Of a stretch of DNA of 57,924 nt, positions 9,110 to 18,651 are shown piece by piece; within the stretch, counting starts at the first letter, position 1, and each line of letters opens with the position of its first letter. Made by a program: the position numbers and the translations under genes. The stretch covers positions 1 to 57,924 of the forward strand of contig CAYYFR010000016.1 in assembly GCA_964470865.1 (NCBI GenBank). Direction: 5' to 3'. The notes below the pieces were generated by a model, which saw nothing but the letters and a program-made list of their open reading frames with translations, was not told the DNA's origin and searched no databases. Source of the DNA: JAEUOS01 sp964470865. Its GTDB lineage: Bacteria; Pseudomonadota; Gammaproteobacteria; Burkholderiales; JAEUOS01.

Positions 9110-9458
9110 GTGCACCGGCTTCCTTGATCGGCAAGCCCAGGTGATTGCGCCGCACGATGCCCGGGTCACGCGGTTTGCGCACCGCCGGCCGGGGCGGCGC
9201 TGGCATGATGGTGGCGATCGCATGCTTGTTGATCACCTGACGCTCGTTGCCGTCGAGGGCCACCGTATGTTGGTCGAACGAAGTCACGCGCCCGGCAAGC
9301 TTGACGCCGTTGACCAGATAGATCACTACCACCTTGCGCGCCTTGCGCAGCGTGTTGAGATAGGGCTCCTGGATGCGCTGGCCGGGCGCCATCGCCCCGG
9401 GATCGGCGGATGGGTCGTGTGGCAAGTCTGAAATGTCGGAAGTCGGCATGGCGTGCAT
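9063..9458 (-). CDS. Hfq-like RNA-binding (Sm-fold) protein with extended termini
   Basis: About 131 residues. The central 60 follow the bacterial Sm fold of Hfq: EPYLNTLRKARKVVVIYLVN (helix then Sm1), VKLAGRVTSFDQHTV, and the Sm2 motif INKHAIATI, equivalent to the Y/N-KHA-I-ST- signature that lines the RNA pore. Unlike housekeeping Hfq (about 80 residues here) it has some 30 extra N-terminal residues rich in Pro/Asp and a basic Pro-rich C-terminal tail (PPRPAVRKPR). It probably binds sRNA or mRNA as a hexamer and is likely a paralogue of the main Hfq. There is no hflX or miaA neighbour. The start is chosen between ATGs at 9458 and 9449, neither with a good ribosome site. Confidence 0.82.
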   Translation of the reverse strand: MHAMPTSDISDLPHDPSADPGAMAPGQRIQEPYLNTLRKARKVVVIYLVNGVKLAGRVTSFDQHTVALDGNERQVINKHAIATIMPAPPRPAVRKPRDPGIVRRNHLGLPIKEAGAPTVSIRPQRRYVPAD

Positions 9459-9671
9459 TGCAACATGGTTTTGCGCAGTCTTTACACTACCACGCTTTGC
9501 AAGTTGCGTGCCGCAATGCACCAATAAGATTGGCTTGATCCGACCCGGATCGCCCCACCCCGCGCTCTGCCGCTACCGTACCGGGTACCGGCAGGTTCAA
9601 CCGGCCATCAAGAATCGCGACTCGGCGCCGTTAAATTGCCACAGAGGGCAAAGGCGCCCGGGAGACTCACA

Positions 9672-10298
9672 ATGTTCGCCATCGAACTTGAAAACGAGCA
9701 GTCGGCAGGCGATCGGGTCGCCGGACTCGAAGCGCGGGTAGCGGCACTCGAGGCCGCGCTAGGCCGCGTGCTCGGCGGCGAGGATCTCCTGCCCTCCGCT
9801 GAACACTTTGCCAAGACGCAGAAACTCTCCGCACTTGGTCCGAACACCGGCACCACCGCAGCCGCGGCGTCACCGACCGGTTACGTGAACCTGGGCATCA
9901 CTGCGGCCTTCGCGTGTCTGGATGGTCAGGTCGCAGCCGCAGCCGCAGCCGAGCTCGCGCTGACGCGTGCGCCGGAGCTTGGTCCGATGGTCGATATCGA
10001 CCCCGGCCTGATCGAAGACGCCTATGCCAGGCTTACGCCCAAACCCAAGGGGCGGGTGGTATCGAACCGGCCGGTACGCAGCGATCTCGAAGACCACTAT
10101 CCGAAAATCCTGCAGAAACTCACATTCACCTGGCGCTCCAGGGAGGGACAGGAGTATCTCAAAAAATTGATCGTCAGCGACCGCGGCGATCGCGCCGGCT
10201 TCGACCCTGCCGTCATGAGCGAGCTGATGTTCTTGAGCGACATTCTCGACGCACCCGCGACAACCGATGCCTGGGCTGCGAATGCGGCCCTGATCTGA
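9672..10298 (+). CDS. Uncharacterised protein with N-terminal coiled coil
   Basis: I do not recognise this 208-residue protein. The start follows a GGGAG ribosome site 8 bp upstream. Residues 12-35 form a short heptad-like helix (VAGLEARVAALEAAL). There is an Ala-rich central part, produced by a GCCGCA hexamer repeat at the DNA level, and a charged C-terminal half containing KILQKLTFTWRSREGQEYLK. No signal peptide or membrane segment is visible. The C-terminal part has a run of acidic and hydrophobic residues ending in NAALI. Codon use matches its neighbours, so it is probably a real gene. Confidence 0.6.
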   Translation: MFAIELENEQSAGDRVAGLEARVAALEAALGRVLGGEDLLPSAEHFAKTQKLSALGPNTGTTAAAASPTGYVNLGITAAFACLDGQVAAAAAAELALTRAPELGPMVDIDPGLIEDAYARLTPKPKGRVVSNRPVRSDLEDHYPKILQKLTFTWRSREGQEYLKKLIVSDRGDRAGFDPAVMSELMFLSDILDAPATTDAWAANAALI

Positions 10299-10392
10299 GC
10301 GTAACGCTGGCGCTGCGCGCTGGCGCGTCAGGTGCCAGGCAACGCGCGGCCGCGTTTCATGCGACCGCACCACAGCGCGGGCGCGACTCTGG

Positions 10393-10692
10393 CTACAGGC
10401 CCAGGATGCGACCGATTTCGGTCACATAGACGCTATCGCGCACGAGTTCGCCGCGCACCGCATGCGCCGCGTCGCGCACCGCGTGCAGGCCCTCGTCGAT
10501 CCAGTGGTGGCGCGTGCGCGGCAAGTTCAGTATCGCGCGCAGGGTCTCGATCTCCTCGCGCAGGTCCTGTATTCCCGGCGCATCGGCCGGCGCCCGCGCC
10601 ACCTCGGCGGCCAGGTCGGCGACCAGCCGGTTGACCCGCTCCACATCGAACTTCACATTCTCGCGCCCGCTTGGTGCATTCACCGGGTCCAT
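10393..10692 (-). CDS. Small uncharacterised helical protein
   Basis: A 99-residue protein of unknown function, preceded by a plausible ribosome site (AAAGGTG) upstream of the ATG. The composition is helical and charged. A segment with VNRLVADLAAEVARAPADA leads to a leucine-spaced IQDLREEIETLRAILNLP, and a tail RDSVYVTEIGRILGL follows. No signal peptide or membrane segment is present. It could form a coiled-coil dimer. It is convergent with the preceding hypothetical gene and is followed upstream by the quinone-reductase-like gene on the same strand. Confidence 0.55.
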   Translation of the reverse strand: MDPVNAPSGRENVKFDVERVNRLVADLAAEVARAPADAPGIQDLREEIETLRAILNLPRTRHHWIDEGLHAVRDAAHAVRGELVRDSVYVTEIGRILGL

Positions 10693-10836
10693 GGTTTCAC
10701 CTTTCTAGAAAACGCATCCTCGAACCGTGCCAAGGGCAATCCGCCGCAGGCCGCGATCGGCGTCAGGCCATCGACAGTTGCCGGACAGGCGCGATACCCA
10801 TCTTGCCTGCGCCAGTGCGGGCGCACTTGACCTCGA

Positions 10837-11880
10837 TCAAACAAGCCTGCCCCGCGCCTGACCCCAGCCTTTCAACACCACCTTGCCGATGCTGCGCCCG
10901 CCTTCCACCATGGCATGCGCTTGGCGCAGATTGGCGGCGTTGATCGGCGCCAGTACGTGGCCCACAGTGGTGCGGATCACGCCCTGGTCGACCAGGCGCG
11001 CCACTTCATTTAACAGGTAATGCTGCTCGATCATGTCAGCGGTGGCCTTGGCGGGCCGCGTGAACATGAATTCCCACGACAGGCTGCAGCTTTTGCCCAT
11101 CAGGGGTGCCACGTCGAGCAGGCCATCCACCCGCAGCACTGAGCATATGCCGCCCAGCGGCGCCAGCAGTTCGGCGGCCGGCGCGAAATTGCGTTGGGCA
11201 TCGTTCAACAGCAGCACGTAATCCACCTGCCGGTGCCCGACTGCACGCACCGAGGCCACCAGGTCGCCGGCATGATCGGCGATCGCTGTGGCGCCCAGCG
11301 CGCGGCACCACTGCGCCGATTCGGGCCGTGATGCGGTGGCGATCACGCTAAGCCCGGCGACCTTGGCGGCCAGTTGAATCGCCATCGAGCCCACCCCGCC
11401 GGCACCGCCGATCACCAGCAGCGACTTGCGCGGCTGCGCATGCGGCGGCGCGCTGACCTTGAGGCGGTCGAACAGTCCTTCCCAGGCGGTGATCGCGGTC
11501 AATGGCAAGGCCGCGGCGGAGGCGAAATCAAGCGAGGCCGGCATGTGGCCCACGATGCGTTCGTCGACCGCATGCAGGCCGCTGTTGGTGCCCGGGCGCG
11601 TCACGTCACCGGCGTAGAACACACGATCGCCGGGCTTGAAGAGGGTCACACCGGTGCCGACCGCCTGCACCACCCCGGCCGCGTCATAGCCCAGAACGCG
11701 CGGCGCCCCGGCATCGCGCGGCTTGGCCATACGCTGCTTGCAATCCACCGGGTTGACCGAAATGGCCTCGACGGCAACGATCAGGTCGCGCTCGCGTGCC
11801 AGCGGGTCGGAAAGCTCGAGATCGACAAAGCAGGCGGCATCGGTGACCGGCAGCGGACGAATGGTGGCGACAGCTTGCAT
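10837..11880 (-). CDS. Zinc-type alcohol dehydrogenase-like / NADPH:quinone reductase family protein
   Basis: A 347-residue MDR-superfamily oxidoreductase. The N-terminal GroES-like domain has VEAISVNPVDCKQRM and GYDAAGVVQAVG. The Rossmann domain shows LLVIGGAGGVGSMAIQLAK-like GGAGGVG near residue 160. The structural zinc cysteines of true alcohol dehydrogenases are absent, so it should be a zinc-free NADPH-dependent reductase of the QOR/zinc-binding-dehydrogenase-family-protein type. The ATG at 11880 is supported by AGGAG 8 bp upstream; the frame remains open beyond it but that part looks non-coding. It faces away from the RND operon across a 305 bp gap. Confidence 0.85.
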   Translation of the reverse strand: MQAVATIRPLPVTDAACFVDLELSDPLARERDLIVAVEAISVNPVDCKQRMAKPRDAGAPRVLGYDAAGVVQAVGTGVTLFKPGDRVFYAGDVTRPGTNSGLHAVDERIVGHMPASLDFASAAALPLTAITAWEGLFDRLKVSAPPHAQPRKSLLVIGGAGGVGSMAIQLAAKVAGLSVIATASRPESAQWCRALGATAIADHAGDLVASVRAVGHRQVDYVLLLNDAQRNFAPAAELLAPLGGICSVLRVDGLLDVAPLMGKSCSLSWEFMFTRPAKATADMIEQHYLLNEVARLVDQGVIRTTVGHVLAPINAANLRQAHAMVEGGRSIGKVVLKGWGQARGRLV

Positions 11881-12185
11881 GGCGGGCTCCTGGGTTGAAG
11901 TTGCGGTTAATGGAAAAGACCCGCGGAAAAGCTCGGCGGCGCCGTGGCGCCGTGGCTTGCAAAGCGCATTGTAGAACCGGTCGATCCCGCACATGCCATA
12001 ACAGCCGTTGGCGGCGCCGGCGCCCGGCACTTTCAAGCAGGACGGCACGGTGCAGTAAAGTACGCCTCCCGACCTTGGCTTGAACCCGACCTTGCAGCGC
12101 CGACTACATGGCTCTGCGACGCCCGCAGCCCATGCGCCCCGTTTTACCCAAGCCCGATGATCGGCATGTTTACGGATGCTGCCCC
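11881..12185. other. Divergent intergenic region between reductase and RND operon
   Basis: About 305 bp with no supported gene. It must carry divergent promoters for the quinone-reductase-like gene and the efflux operon. I see no obvious -35/-10 pair or palindrome, and no TetR, LysR or MarR regulator gene beside the pump, so the controller of this pump lies elsewhere. Confidence 0.5.
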
Positions 12186-13466
12186 ATGCAAATGTTTCGT
12201 TCGATCAAACCAGCTTTGCCGGCCGCGCTTACCCTGTGTGCGCTGCTCGCCGCCTGCGGCAAGAGTGCGCCACCGCCACCAGCCGCAGCGCCGCCGCCCG
12301 CAGTCACCATCGTCACTGCCGCGCCGCGCGAGGTGCCGGTGCTGATCGAGGCGGTGGGTCGTACCGAAGGGTCGAAGGAAGTGGAAGTGCGGGCGCGAGT
12401 CGCCGGGATTCTGCAGCGCGTGCTGTATACCGAAGGCAGCCCGGTACGGGCCGGCGCGCCGCTGTTCCAGATCGACCGCGCGCCCTACGAGATCGCCCTG
12501 GCGCAGGCGCAGGCGGCACTGGCCCAGGAGCGCTCGCGCAGTGAGCAGACCCAGCGCGAGTCCGAGCGCCTCAAGGACCTGATTGCCAAGCGTGCCATCA
12601 GCCAGCGCGAGGCGGACGACGCCGCATCGAGCTTCAAGACCGCAAGCGGCGCGCTGCAAGCGTCGCTTGCGCGCGTGCGCGAAGCCGAACTCAATCTCTC
12701 CTACACAACAGTCAACGCGCCGATCGCCGGCGTCAGCGGACGGGTGCAGCGCTCGCAGGGCAGCCTGGTGGGGCCCGCCAGCGATGCCAGCCTCCTGACC
12801 ACGCTGTCGCAAACCGACCCGCTGTGGGTGCGCTTCGCCTTGTCGGAAGCTGAATTGCAGGTGGTGCGGGCCGGCCGCCAGGGCGGGCGTGGCAACGAGG
12901 TGCGGTTGTTGCTGCCCGACGGCAAGACCCATTCGGTGGCCGGGCGCCTCAACTTCGCCGGCTCCACCGTCGACACACGCCTGGGCACGGTGCAACTGCG
13001 CGCCGAATTCGCCAACCCTGATCTGCGCCTGCTGCCTGGCCAGTTCGTGCGGGTTGCGGTGGTGGCCGGCACGCAGGAGGCCTTTGTGGTGCCACAAAGC
13101 GCGGTGCTGCAAAACGACCAGGGGCGCTTCATGTGGATTCTGGGGCCGGAGAACAAGGCATTGCAGCGGCCGGTCGAGACCGGCGCCTGGCTTGGCGCGG
13201 ACTGGATCATCCGCGGCGGGCTCAAGGCCGGCGACAAGCTTATCGTGGACAACCTGTTGCGCATGCGACCCGGCGTGACCGTGCAGTTGCAGGTCGCGGG
13301 CAAGGGCAGTGATAGCCGCGCGCCGGGCGCGGCCAGCCAGTCGCCGGGGCCGGCCGGGACCGCGGGCCCCGGAACAGGGCCCGCCGCAACAACCGGGCCG
13401 CCCGCAGCCCCCGCGCCGTCCACTGCACCGTCACCCGCTGCACCCGACGCCAGGAAGCCGGGCTGA
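12186..13466 (+). CDS. RND efflux periplasmic adaptor (AcrA/MexA-like lipoprotein)
   Basis: A 426-residue membrane fusion protein. The signal peptide ends in the lipobox LLAAC, so it is probably an inner-membrane-anchored lipoprotein. The beta-barrel and lipoyl halves are visible as VRARVAGILQRVLYTEGSPV followed by the coiled-coil hairpin (AQAQAALAQERSRSEQTQRE to residue 175) and SYTTVNAPIAGVSGR. The C-terminus carries a Pro/Ala/Gly-rich tail of about 50 residues that most AcrA proteins lack. It is the first gene of a three-gene operon; the pump gene begins 5 bp after the stop. It bridges the pump and the outer-membrane channel. Confidence 0.93.
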   Translation: MQMFRSIKPALPAALTLCALLAACGKSAPPPPAAAPPPAVTIVTAAPREVPVLIEAVGRTEGSKEVEVRARVAGILQRVLYTEGSPVRAGAPLFQIDRAPYEIALAQAQAALAQERSRSEQTQRESERLKDLIAKRAISQREADDAASSFKTASGALQASLARVREAELNLSYTTVNAPIAGVSGRVQRSQGSLVGPASDASLLTTLSQTDPLWVRFALSEAELQVVRAGRQGGRGNEVRLLLPDGKTHSVAGRLNFAGSTVDTRLGTVQLRAEFANPDLRLLPGQFVRVAVVAGTQEAFVVPQSAVLQNDQGRFMWILGPENKALQRPVETGAWLGADWIIRGGLKAGDKLIVDNLLRMRPGVTVQLQVAGKGSDSRAPGAASQSPGPAGTAGPGTGPAATTGPPAAPAPSTAPSPAAPDARKPG

Positions 13467-13471
13467 GCCGC

Positions 13472-16400
13472 ATGTCACGCTTCTTCATCTATCGCCCGGT
13501 GTTCGCCGCTGTCATCGCAATCCTGATCGTCATCGCCGGACTGGTGGCGGCGTTCATCCTGCCGGTCTCGCAATATCCGGAGATCGCGCCGCCCACGGTG
13601 ACCATTACCACCAGCTATCCGGGCGCCTCCGCCGAGACCCTGGCGCGCACTGTGGCCGCGCCGATCGAAGAACAGCTCTCCGGCATCGAGCGACTGTCGT
13701 TCTTCAGCTCCAACTCGTCGTCCAACGGCACGGTCACCATCACCACCACCTTCGAGCCCGGCACCAATGTCGACCAGGCGGTATTCACCGTCAACAACCG
13801 GGTGCAACTGGCATTGCCGCGCCTGCCCGACGAGGTGCGGCGCAGCGGCGTGATCGTGCAAAAACGCTCAATCGACATCCTGCTGGTGGTGTCGCTCACC
13901 TCGCCGAAATCGAAATTCAACACCCTGTATCTGTCGAACTATGCGTCGCTATCGGTGGTCGACGACTTGAAACGCGTGCCCGGCATTTCGGATGTCACCG
14001 TATTCGGTGCGCGCGACTACTCGATGCGGGTATGGCTCAAGCCCGATCGCATGGCCATGCTGAGCATCACCACCACCGATGTGGCCAACGCGCTGCGTGC
14101 GCAAAACGCGCAATTCGCCGCCGGCAAGATCGGCGCCGAACCGGCACCGCCCGGCCAGACGCTGGTGTACACCGTGACCGCCTCCGGCCGCCTGATCGAA
14201 CCCGAGCAGTTCGGCGACATCGTGATACGCGGCGACGGCCCCGGCGGCGCGCTCAGACTCAAGGACATCGCGCGCATCGAACTGGGCGCGGCCAACTATG
14301 ACACCTTCAATACCCTGGACGGCAAACCGACCATCGGCATGGCCGCTTTTCTGCAGCCTGGCGCCAACGCGCTGGAGGTGGCCCGGCTGGTGAAAAAGCG
14401 CATGGCGGAGTTGAAACAGGGCTTTCCGGAAGACGTCGATTACGCCATTCCGTTCGACACCACGCGCTTTGTCGATGCCTCCATCAAGGAGGTCGTCAAG
14501 ACCATTTTCGAGGCGGCGATCCTGGTGGTGCTGGTGGTATTCGTGTTTCTGCAGACCGTGCGCGCCACCATCATCCCGATGATCGCGGTACCGGTGTCCC
14601 TGATCGGCACCTTCGCCGGCCTGTGGCTGGTCGGCTTCTCGATCAACACCCTGACCCTGTTTGCGATGGTGCTGGCAATCGGCATCGTCGTCGACGATGC
14701 CATCGTGGTGCTGGAGAATGTCGAGCGCCTGATGCGCGAGGAACGCATGGGCCCGTTCGAAGCTTCGCTGGCGGCCATGCGCGAGGTCTCCGGAGCGGTC
14801 ATCGCCATCGTGCTGGTGCTGTGCGCGGTGTTCGTGCCGGTGGCGTTCCTGGGCGGCATCGCCGGCCAGTTGTACCGGCAGTTCGCGGTGACCGTGGCGA
14901 TCGCGGTGCTGATCTCCGGCTTCACCGCCCTGACCCTTACGCCGGCCTTGTGCGCGATCATGATGAAGGCCGGCGGCGATCACGAATCGCGTTTCTTTCA
15001 TCCGTTCAACGTGGCCTTCGCCTGGCTGACCCGCTGGTTCATGTTCCTTGTGGGCGCCGCGATCCGCCACAGTTTCATCTCGCTCTTGCTGTTTCTGGGC
15101 GTCATTGGCGGCACCGTCACCATGTTTCTCAGCATTCCGGGCAGCTTTGTGCCACCCGAGGATCAGGGCTATGTGTTCACGTCGGTGCAACTGCCGGACG
15201 GCGCCACCCTCGAGCGCACCGGGCGCCTGACCGATCAGGCGCAGAAAATGGTGTCGGCCAACCCGGCGGTGCAGTACGTGCTGGGGATTGTCGGCTTCGA
15301 CCTGATCGGCGGCGGCAACAAGACCAACGCGGCGACCATGTTCGTGCCGCTCGTCGACTGGGATGCGCGCGAGGCCACGGCGCAGCAGGTGGCGGCCGAC
15401 ATCATCCGCAAGGGCGCCGGCTTTCGCGACGGGCTGGTGCTGGCGTTCCCGCCGCCGGCGATCCGCGGCCTGGGAACCGCCGGCGGGCTGGAGGTGTATG
15501 TGCAGGGGCGCACCAACGCCGACCCGAAAGCGCTTTTCACGGTGACGCAGGATTTCCTGGCGGCCCTGCGCGCCCATCCGGCACTTACCGGCGTCAATTC
15601 GTTCTACCGGCCCACCACACCGCAACTGCGGGTGGAAGTCGATCGCGAAAAGACCCTGGCCTTGGGCGTGCCCATCGGCGAGGTGTTCGATGCGCTGCAA
15701 AGCACGATGGGCGCGCTTTACGTCAACGACTTCAACAAGTTCGGCCGCACCTATCGGGTGCAGTTGCAGGCCGATGCCGCCTATCGCGCCAAACCGGAAG
15801 ACCTCGGCAATGTGTTTGTACGTGCCAGCGCCAGCGGTGAAATGATTCCCTTGAAGGCGCTGTTGCGCACCTCCAGCATCACCGGTCCTGAGCAACTCGA
15901 ACGCTTCAACGGTTACCTGGCGGCACGCGTGCTGGCGGCCGGCCGGCCCGGTGTTTCCTCGGGTGAGGCGATACGCGCAGTCGAGGAGATTGCCGCCAAG
16001 ACCCTGCCACAGGGCTACCAGATCGCCTGGACCGGCCAGGCCTTCCAGGAAAAACGCACCGGCAGCGCCTCGGCCCTGGCCTTTTGCCTGGCGCTGGTGA
16101 TGGTGTTCCTGATCTTGGCCGCGCTTTACGAGCGCTGGATGCTGCCCTGGGCGGTGCTGTTGTCGGTGCCGTTCGCCATCGGCGGCGCCTTGACCTTCGT
16201 GATGCTGCGCGGCATGGAAAACGACATCTACTTCCAGATCGGTCTGGTGGTGCTGATCGGTCTGGCGGCGAAGAACGCGATCCTGATCGTCGAGTTCGCC
16301 CAGCAGGGCTTTCTCGAAGGCATGACACCGATCGACGCCGCCTTGAAGGCCGCGCGCCTGCGCTTCCGGCCGATCGTAATGACCTCGCTGGCCTTCGTTT

Positions 16401-16633
16401 TGGGCGTGGCGCCGTTGGTGTTTTCCACCGGCGCCGGGGCCGCGGCGCGGCGCTCGATGGGCACCGGCGTGTTCGGCGGCATGCTCGCGGCCACCTTCAT
16501 CGCCACCATATTCGTGCCGCTGTTTTTCACGCTGACGGCACGTAGCCGCGCTTCACGTGCCGAAGAAACCACTGCCGCCGCGCCATCGGCACAGGCACTG
16601 CCGGCCGCACCTGGCAGCGAGGGCACACCATGA
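13472..16633 (+). CDS. RND multidrug efflux pump, HAE1 family (AcrB/MexB-like)
   Basis: A 1053-residue inner-membrane proton/drug antiporter, close to the AcrB length. The start MSRFFIYRPVFAAVIAI is typical. The proton-relay aspartates of helix 4 are in IGIVVDDAIVVLENVER at residues 408-409. Two repeated halves, each with a large periplasmic loop, can be traced, and GAGAAARRSMGTGVFGGM near residue 990 matches the HAE1 signature. The adaptor precedes it and the outer-membrane factor follows with a 4 bp ATGA overlap, so the tripartite system is complete. It probably exports hydrophobic toxicants, solvents or antibiotics. Confidence 0.96.
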   Translation: MSRFFIYRPVFAAVIAILIVIAGLVAAFILPVSQYPEIAPPTVTITTSYPGASAETLARTVAAPIEEQLSGIERLSFFSSNSSSNGTVTITTTFEPGTNVDQAVFTVNNRVQLALPRLPDEVRRSGVIVQKRSIDILLVVSLTSPKSKFNTLYLSNYASLSVVDDLKRVPGISDVTVFGARDYSMRVWLKPDRMAMLSITTTDVANALRAQNAQFAAGKIGAEPAPPGQTLVYTVTASGRLIEPEQFGDIVIRGDGPGGALRLKDIARIELGAANYDTFNTLDGKPTIGMAAFLQPGANALEVARLVKKRMAELKQGFPEDVDYAIPFDTTRFVDASIKEVVKTIFEAAILVVLVVFVFLQTVRATIIPMIAVPVSLIGTFAGLWLVGFSINTLTLFAMVLAIGIVVDDAIVVLENVERLMREERMGPFEASLAAMREVSGAVIAIVLVLCAVFVPVAFLGGIAGQLYRQFAVTVAIAVLISGFTALTLTPALCAIMMKAGGDHESRFFHPFNVAFAWLTRWFMFLVGAAIRHSFISLLLFLGVIGGTVTMFLSIPGSFVPPEDQGYVFTSVQLPDGATLERTGRLTDQAQKMVSANPAVQYVLGIVGFDLIGGGNKTNAATMFVPLVDWDAREATAQQVAADIIRKGAGFRDGLVLAFPPPAIRGLGTAGGLEVYVQGRTNADPKALFTVTQDFLAALRAHPALTGVNSFYRPTTPQLRVEVDREKTLALGVPIGEVFDALQSTMGALYVNDFNKFGRTYRVQLQADAAYRAKPEDLGNVFVRASASGEMIPLKALLRTSSITGPEQLERFNGYLAARVLAAGRPGVSSGEAIRAVEEIAAKTLPQGYQIAWTGQAFQEKRTGSASALAFCLALVMVFLILAALYERWMLPWAVLLSVPFAIGGALTFVMLRGMENDIYFQIGLVVLIGLAAKNAILIVEFAQQGFLEGMTPIDAALKAARLRFRPIVMTSLAFVLGVAPLVFSTGAGAAARRSMGTGVFGGMLAATFIATIFVPLFFTLTARSRASRAEETTAAAPSAQALPAAPGSEGTP

Positions 16634-18036
16634 AACAGCGGATTGCCGCAACCCTGTCGGGCCTCTTGCTGTTGAGCGCCTGCACCCCGATCGGTCCGAA
16701 CTACCAGCGCCCTGCATTCGACCTGCCGACCGACTATCCGGAAACGTCAAGCGGTCAGGCCTCGAGCATCGGTGCCGACTGGTGGAAGCTGTTCGGCGAT
16801 CCGCTGCTCGATGACCTGATTGCCAGCGCACGCGCCAGGAACGCCGACATCCGGCTCGCCACAGCGCAGCTCGAGGAAGCCGAGGCGGCCTTGCGTGAAG
16901 TCGACTCCGCCTTCTATCCGCAGGTCGACCTGGCGTTCGCCAATTCGCAGTCGCGCGTCAGTGCCCTGACCGCATTGCCCAACCCGCGGCCGCGCATCCG
17001 CCTGGAGCGTCGCCTGGCGGCCTCGACCGCGTTCGAGCTGGATTTCTGGGGCCGGCTGCGGCGTGGTGTGGAAGCCGCACGCGCACAGGCGCTGGCAAGC
17101 CGCTACGGCCGCGATACCGTCGGCCTCACCCTGGCCGGTGCGGTGGCGCAAGCCTATTTCGCCTTGCGTTCGCTCGATTCGCAGATCACCCTGACGCGCG
17201 CCACCCTGGCTTCGCGCAGCGAGTCCCTGCAGCTGGTAGGCCATCGTGCCGCCGGCGGCATCGCCTCCGAACTCGAAGAACGCCAGGCCGAGGTCGCACG
17301 CGCCGATGTCGCCGTGCAACTCGATGAACTGGCGCGCCAGCGCAAGCTGATCGAGCATCAGCTGGCGCAATTGAGCGGCCAGTCGGGCCGCAAGATCGGC
17401 GACGGGGCCCTGGAAAGCCTGCCATCGGTGCCGTTGCCGCCTGCCGGCCTGCCCTCGGCCCTGCTGGAACGGCGCCCCGACGTGCGTTCAGCGGAGCAAA
17501 CCCTGATCGCCGCCAACGCGCGCATCGGCGTGGCCAAGGCGGCGCTGTTCCCGACCATTTCGCTGACCGGCAGCTATGGCGGGCAAAGCGCCGCTTTCGC
17601 CGACCTGCTGTTGGGCGGCGCTCGCATCTGGTCCCTGGGATTCGGGCTGGCGCTGCCGTTGTTCGATGCCGGCCGCGCCGATGCGCGCATCGAACAGGCC
17701 GAGGCAAGGCAGCGCCAGGCGGTGGCAACCTATCAACGGGCAGTGGAGGCGGGCTTTCGCGAAGTCGCCGACGCGCTGGGCAATCTGGAGTCGACCGGCA
17801 GCAGTGAAGCCAGCCTGCAACAGCGCCTGGCGGCCGCGCGCCGCGCCCTTGAAATCGCGCAAACGCGGCACGCCGTCGGATATTCAGGCTTCCTCGAAGT
17901 GCTCGATGCCCAGCGCAGCGCGAACGACGCCGAACTGGCGCTGGTGCGCAATCGGCAGGTGCGGCTGGTCGAAAGCGTAAACCTGATGAAGGCGCTCGGC
18001 GGCGGCTGGTCACCCGCAGTCGCGAGCAAGCCTTGA
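16630..18036 (+). CDS. Outer-membrane efflux lipoprotein, NodT/OprM family
   Basis: A 468-residue outer-membrane factor. The signal peptide ends at the lipobox LLLLSAC, giving a lipidated N-terminus as in OprM. The family start PIGPNYQRPAF is followed by DWWKLFGDPLLDDLI. Two helical OEP repeats follow, with the diagnostic GLPSALLERRPDVRSAEQTL near residue 275 and VGYSGFLEVLDAQRSAN near residue 415. It forms the trimeric channel for the pump encoded just upstream, to which it is translationally coupled. Confidence 0.94.
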   Translation: MKQRIAATLSGLLLLSACTPIGPNYQRPAFDLPTDYPETSSGQASSIGADWWKLFGDPLLDDLIASARARNADIRLATAQLEEAEAALREVDSAFYPQVDLAFANSQSRVSALTALPNPRPRIRLERRLAASTAFELDFWGRLRRGVEAARAQALASRYGRDTVGLTLAGAVAQAYFALRSLDSQITLTRATLASRSESLQLVGHRAAGGIASELEERQAEVARADVAVQLDELARQRKLIEHQLAQLSGQSGRKIGDGALESLPSVPLPPAGLPSALLERRPDVRSAEQTLIAANARIGVAKAALFPTISLTGSYGGQSAAFADLLLGGARIWSLGFGLALPLFDAGRADARIEQAEARQRQAVATYQRAVEAGFREVADALGNLESTGSSEASLQQRLAAARRALEIAQTRHAVGYSGFLEVLDAQRSANDAELALVRNRQVRLVESVNLMKALGGGWSPAVASKP

Positions 18037-18123
18037 ACGGCCAAGCGTTGTGATGTTGCGGACCCAAAGCACGCGGCGTAGCATGCCATGGCAACCTTTC
18101 GGCCTGACAGGGGTCGAATCCTG

Positions 18124-18624
18124 ATGAAGGACCTACCCGCCATGCCGCGCATTTCGATCGCCGTATTCGCATTCGCACTGTGCGTCGCCAACGTTTATGC
18201 GCAGCCGGTCTACAAGTACCGGATGCCTGACGGCAGGATCGTCTATTCCAGCGAAAAGCTGCCCAATGCGAAATTGCTTGGCACGGTGCGCGAGCCCACG
18301 CCGGCGCAACCGGTCGACGCCGCGCGGCAATCGCGCTTGCAGAGCGAGAAAGATGCGGTCACGCAGTCGAGCAACAAGCGCCTGGCGGCGCTGACCGCGG
18401 CCGATGCGGAAGTCACTGCCGCCCTGCAAACCCTTGCTGAGACGAAAGCGCGTCAGGCTGCGGGCGCCGAACCGCAGGAAGGCGAACGCGTCGGCACGGT
18501 ACGTTCAGGTTTGGGGCGTGCGCGTGACGCCTACCTCGAGCGCCAGAACCAATTGCAGGAAGCGGTCGATGCGGCGCAGAAGCGGCTCGATCGCGCCTAC
18601 GAGGCGCGCAACGCAGCGCGCTGA
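18124..18624 (+). CDS. DUF4124 domain-containing secreted protein
   Basis: A 166-residue protein with a probable signal peptide (RISIAVFAFALCVANVYAQ), then a DUF4124 module, VYKYRMPDGRIVYSSEKLP, a small aromatic and Gly-containing fold common in envelope proteins of beta- and gammaproteobacteria. After it comes a long Ala/Glu/Arg-rich region likely to form a coiled coil (residues 75-165). The ATG at 18124 follows AGGGG; an inner ATG at 18142 would also keep the signal peptide. Function unknown, periplasmic location inferred. Confidence 0.75.
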   Translation: MKDLPAMPRISIAVFAFALCVANVYAQPVYKYRMPDGRIVYSSEKLPNAKLLGTVREPTPAQPVDAARQSRLQSEKDAVTQSSNKRLAALTAADAEVTAALQTLAETKARQAAGAEPQEGERVGTVRSGLGRARDAYLERQNQLQEAVDAAQKRLDRAYEARNAAR

Positions 18625-18651
18625 CTGCCGCCTTCCCGAGCTCGATAACCG

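Noticed and set aside
13949..15895. A 648-codon open frame antisense to the RND pump gene
   Set aside because: It is a mirror of the pump gene in GC-rich DNA, with His/Arg/Gln-rich composition and no recognisable domain.
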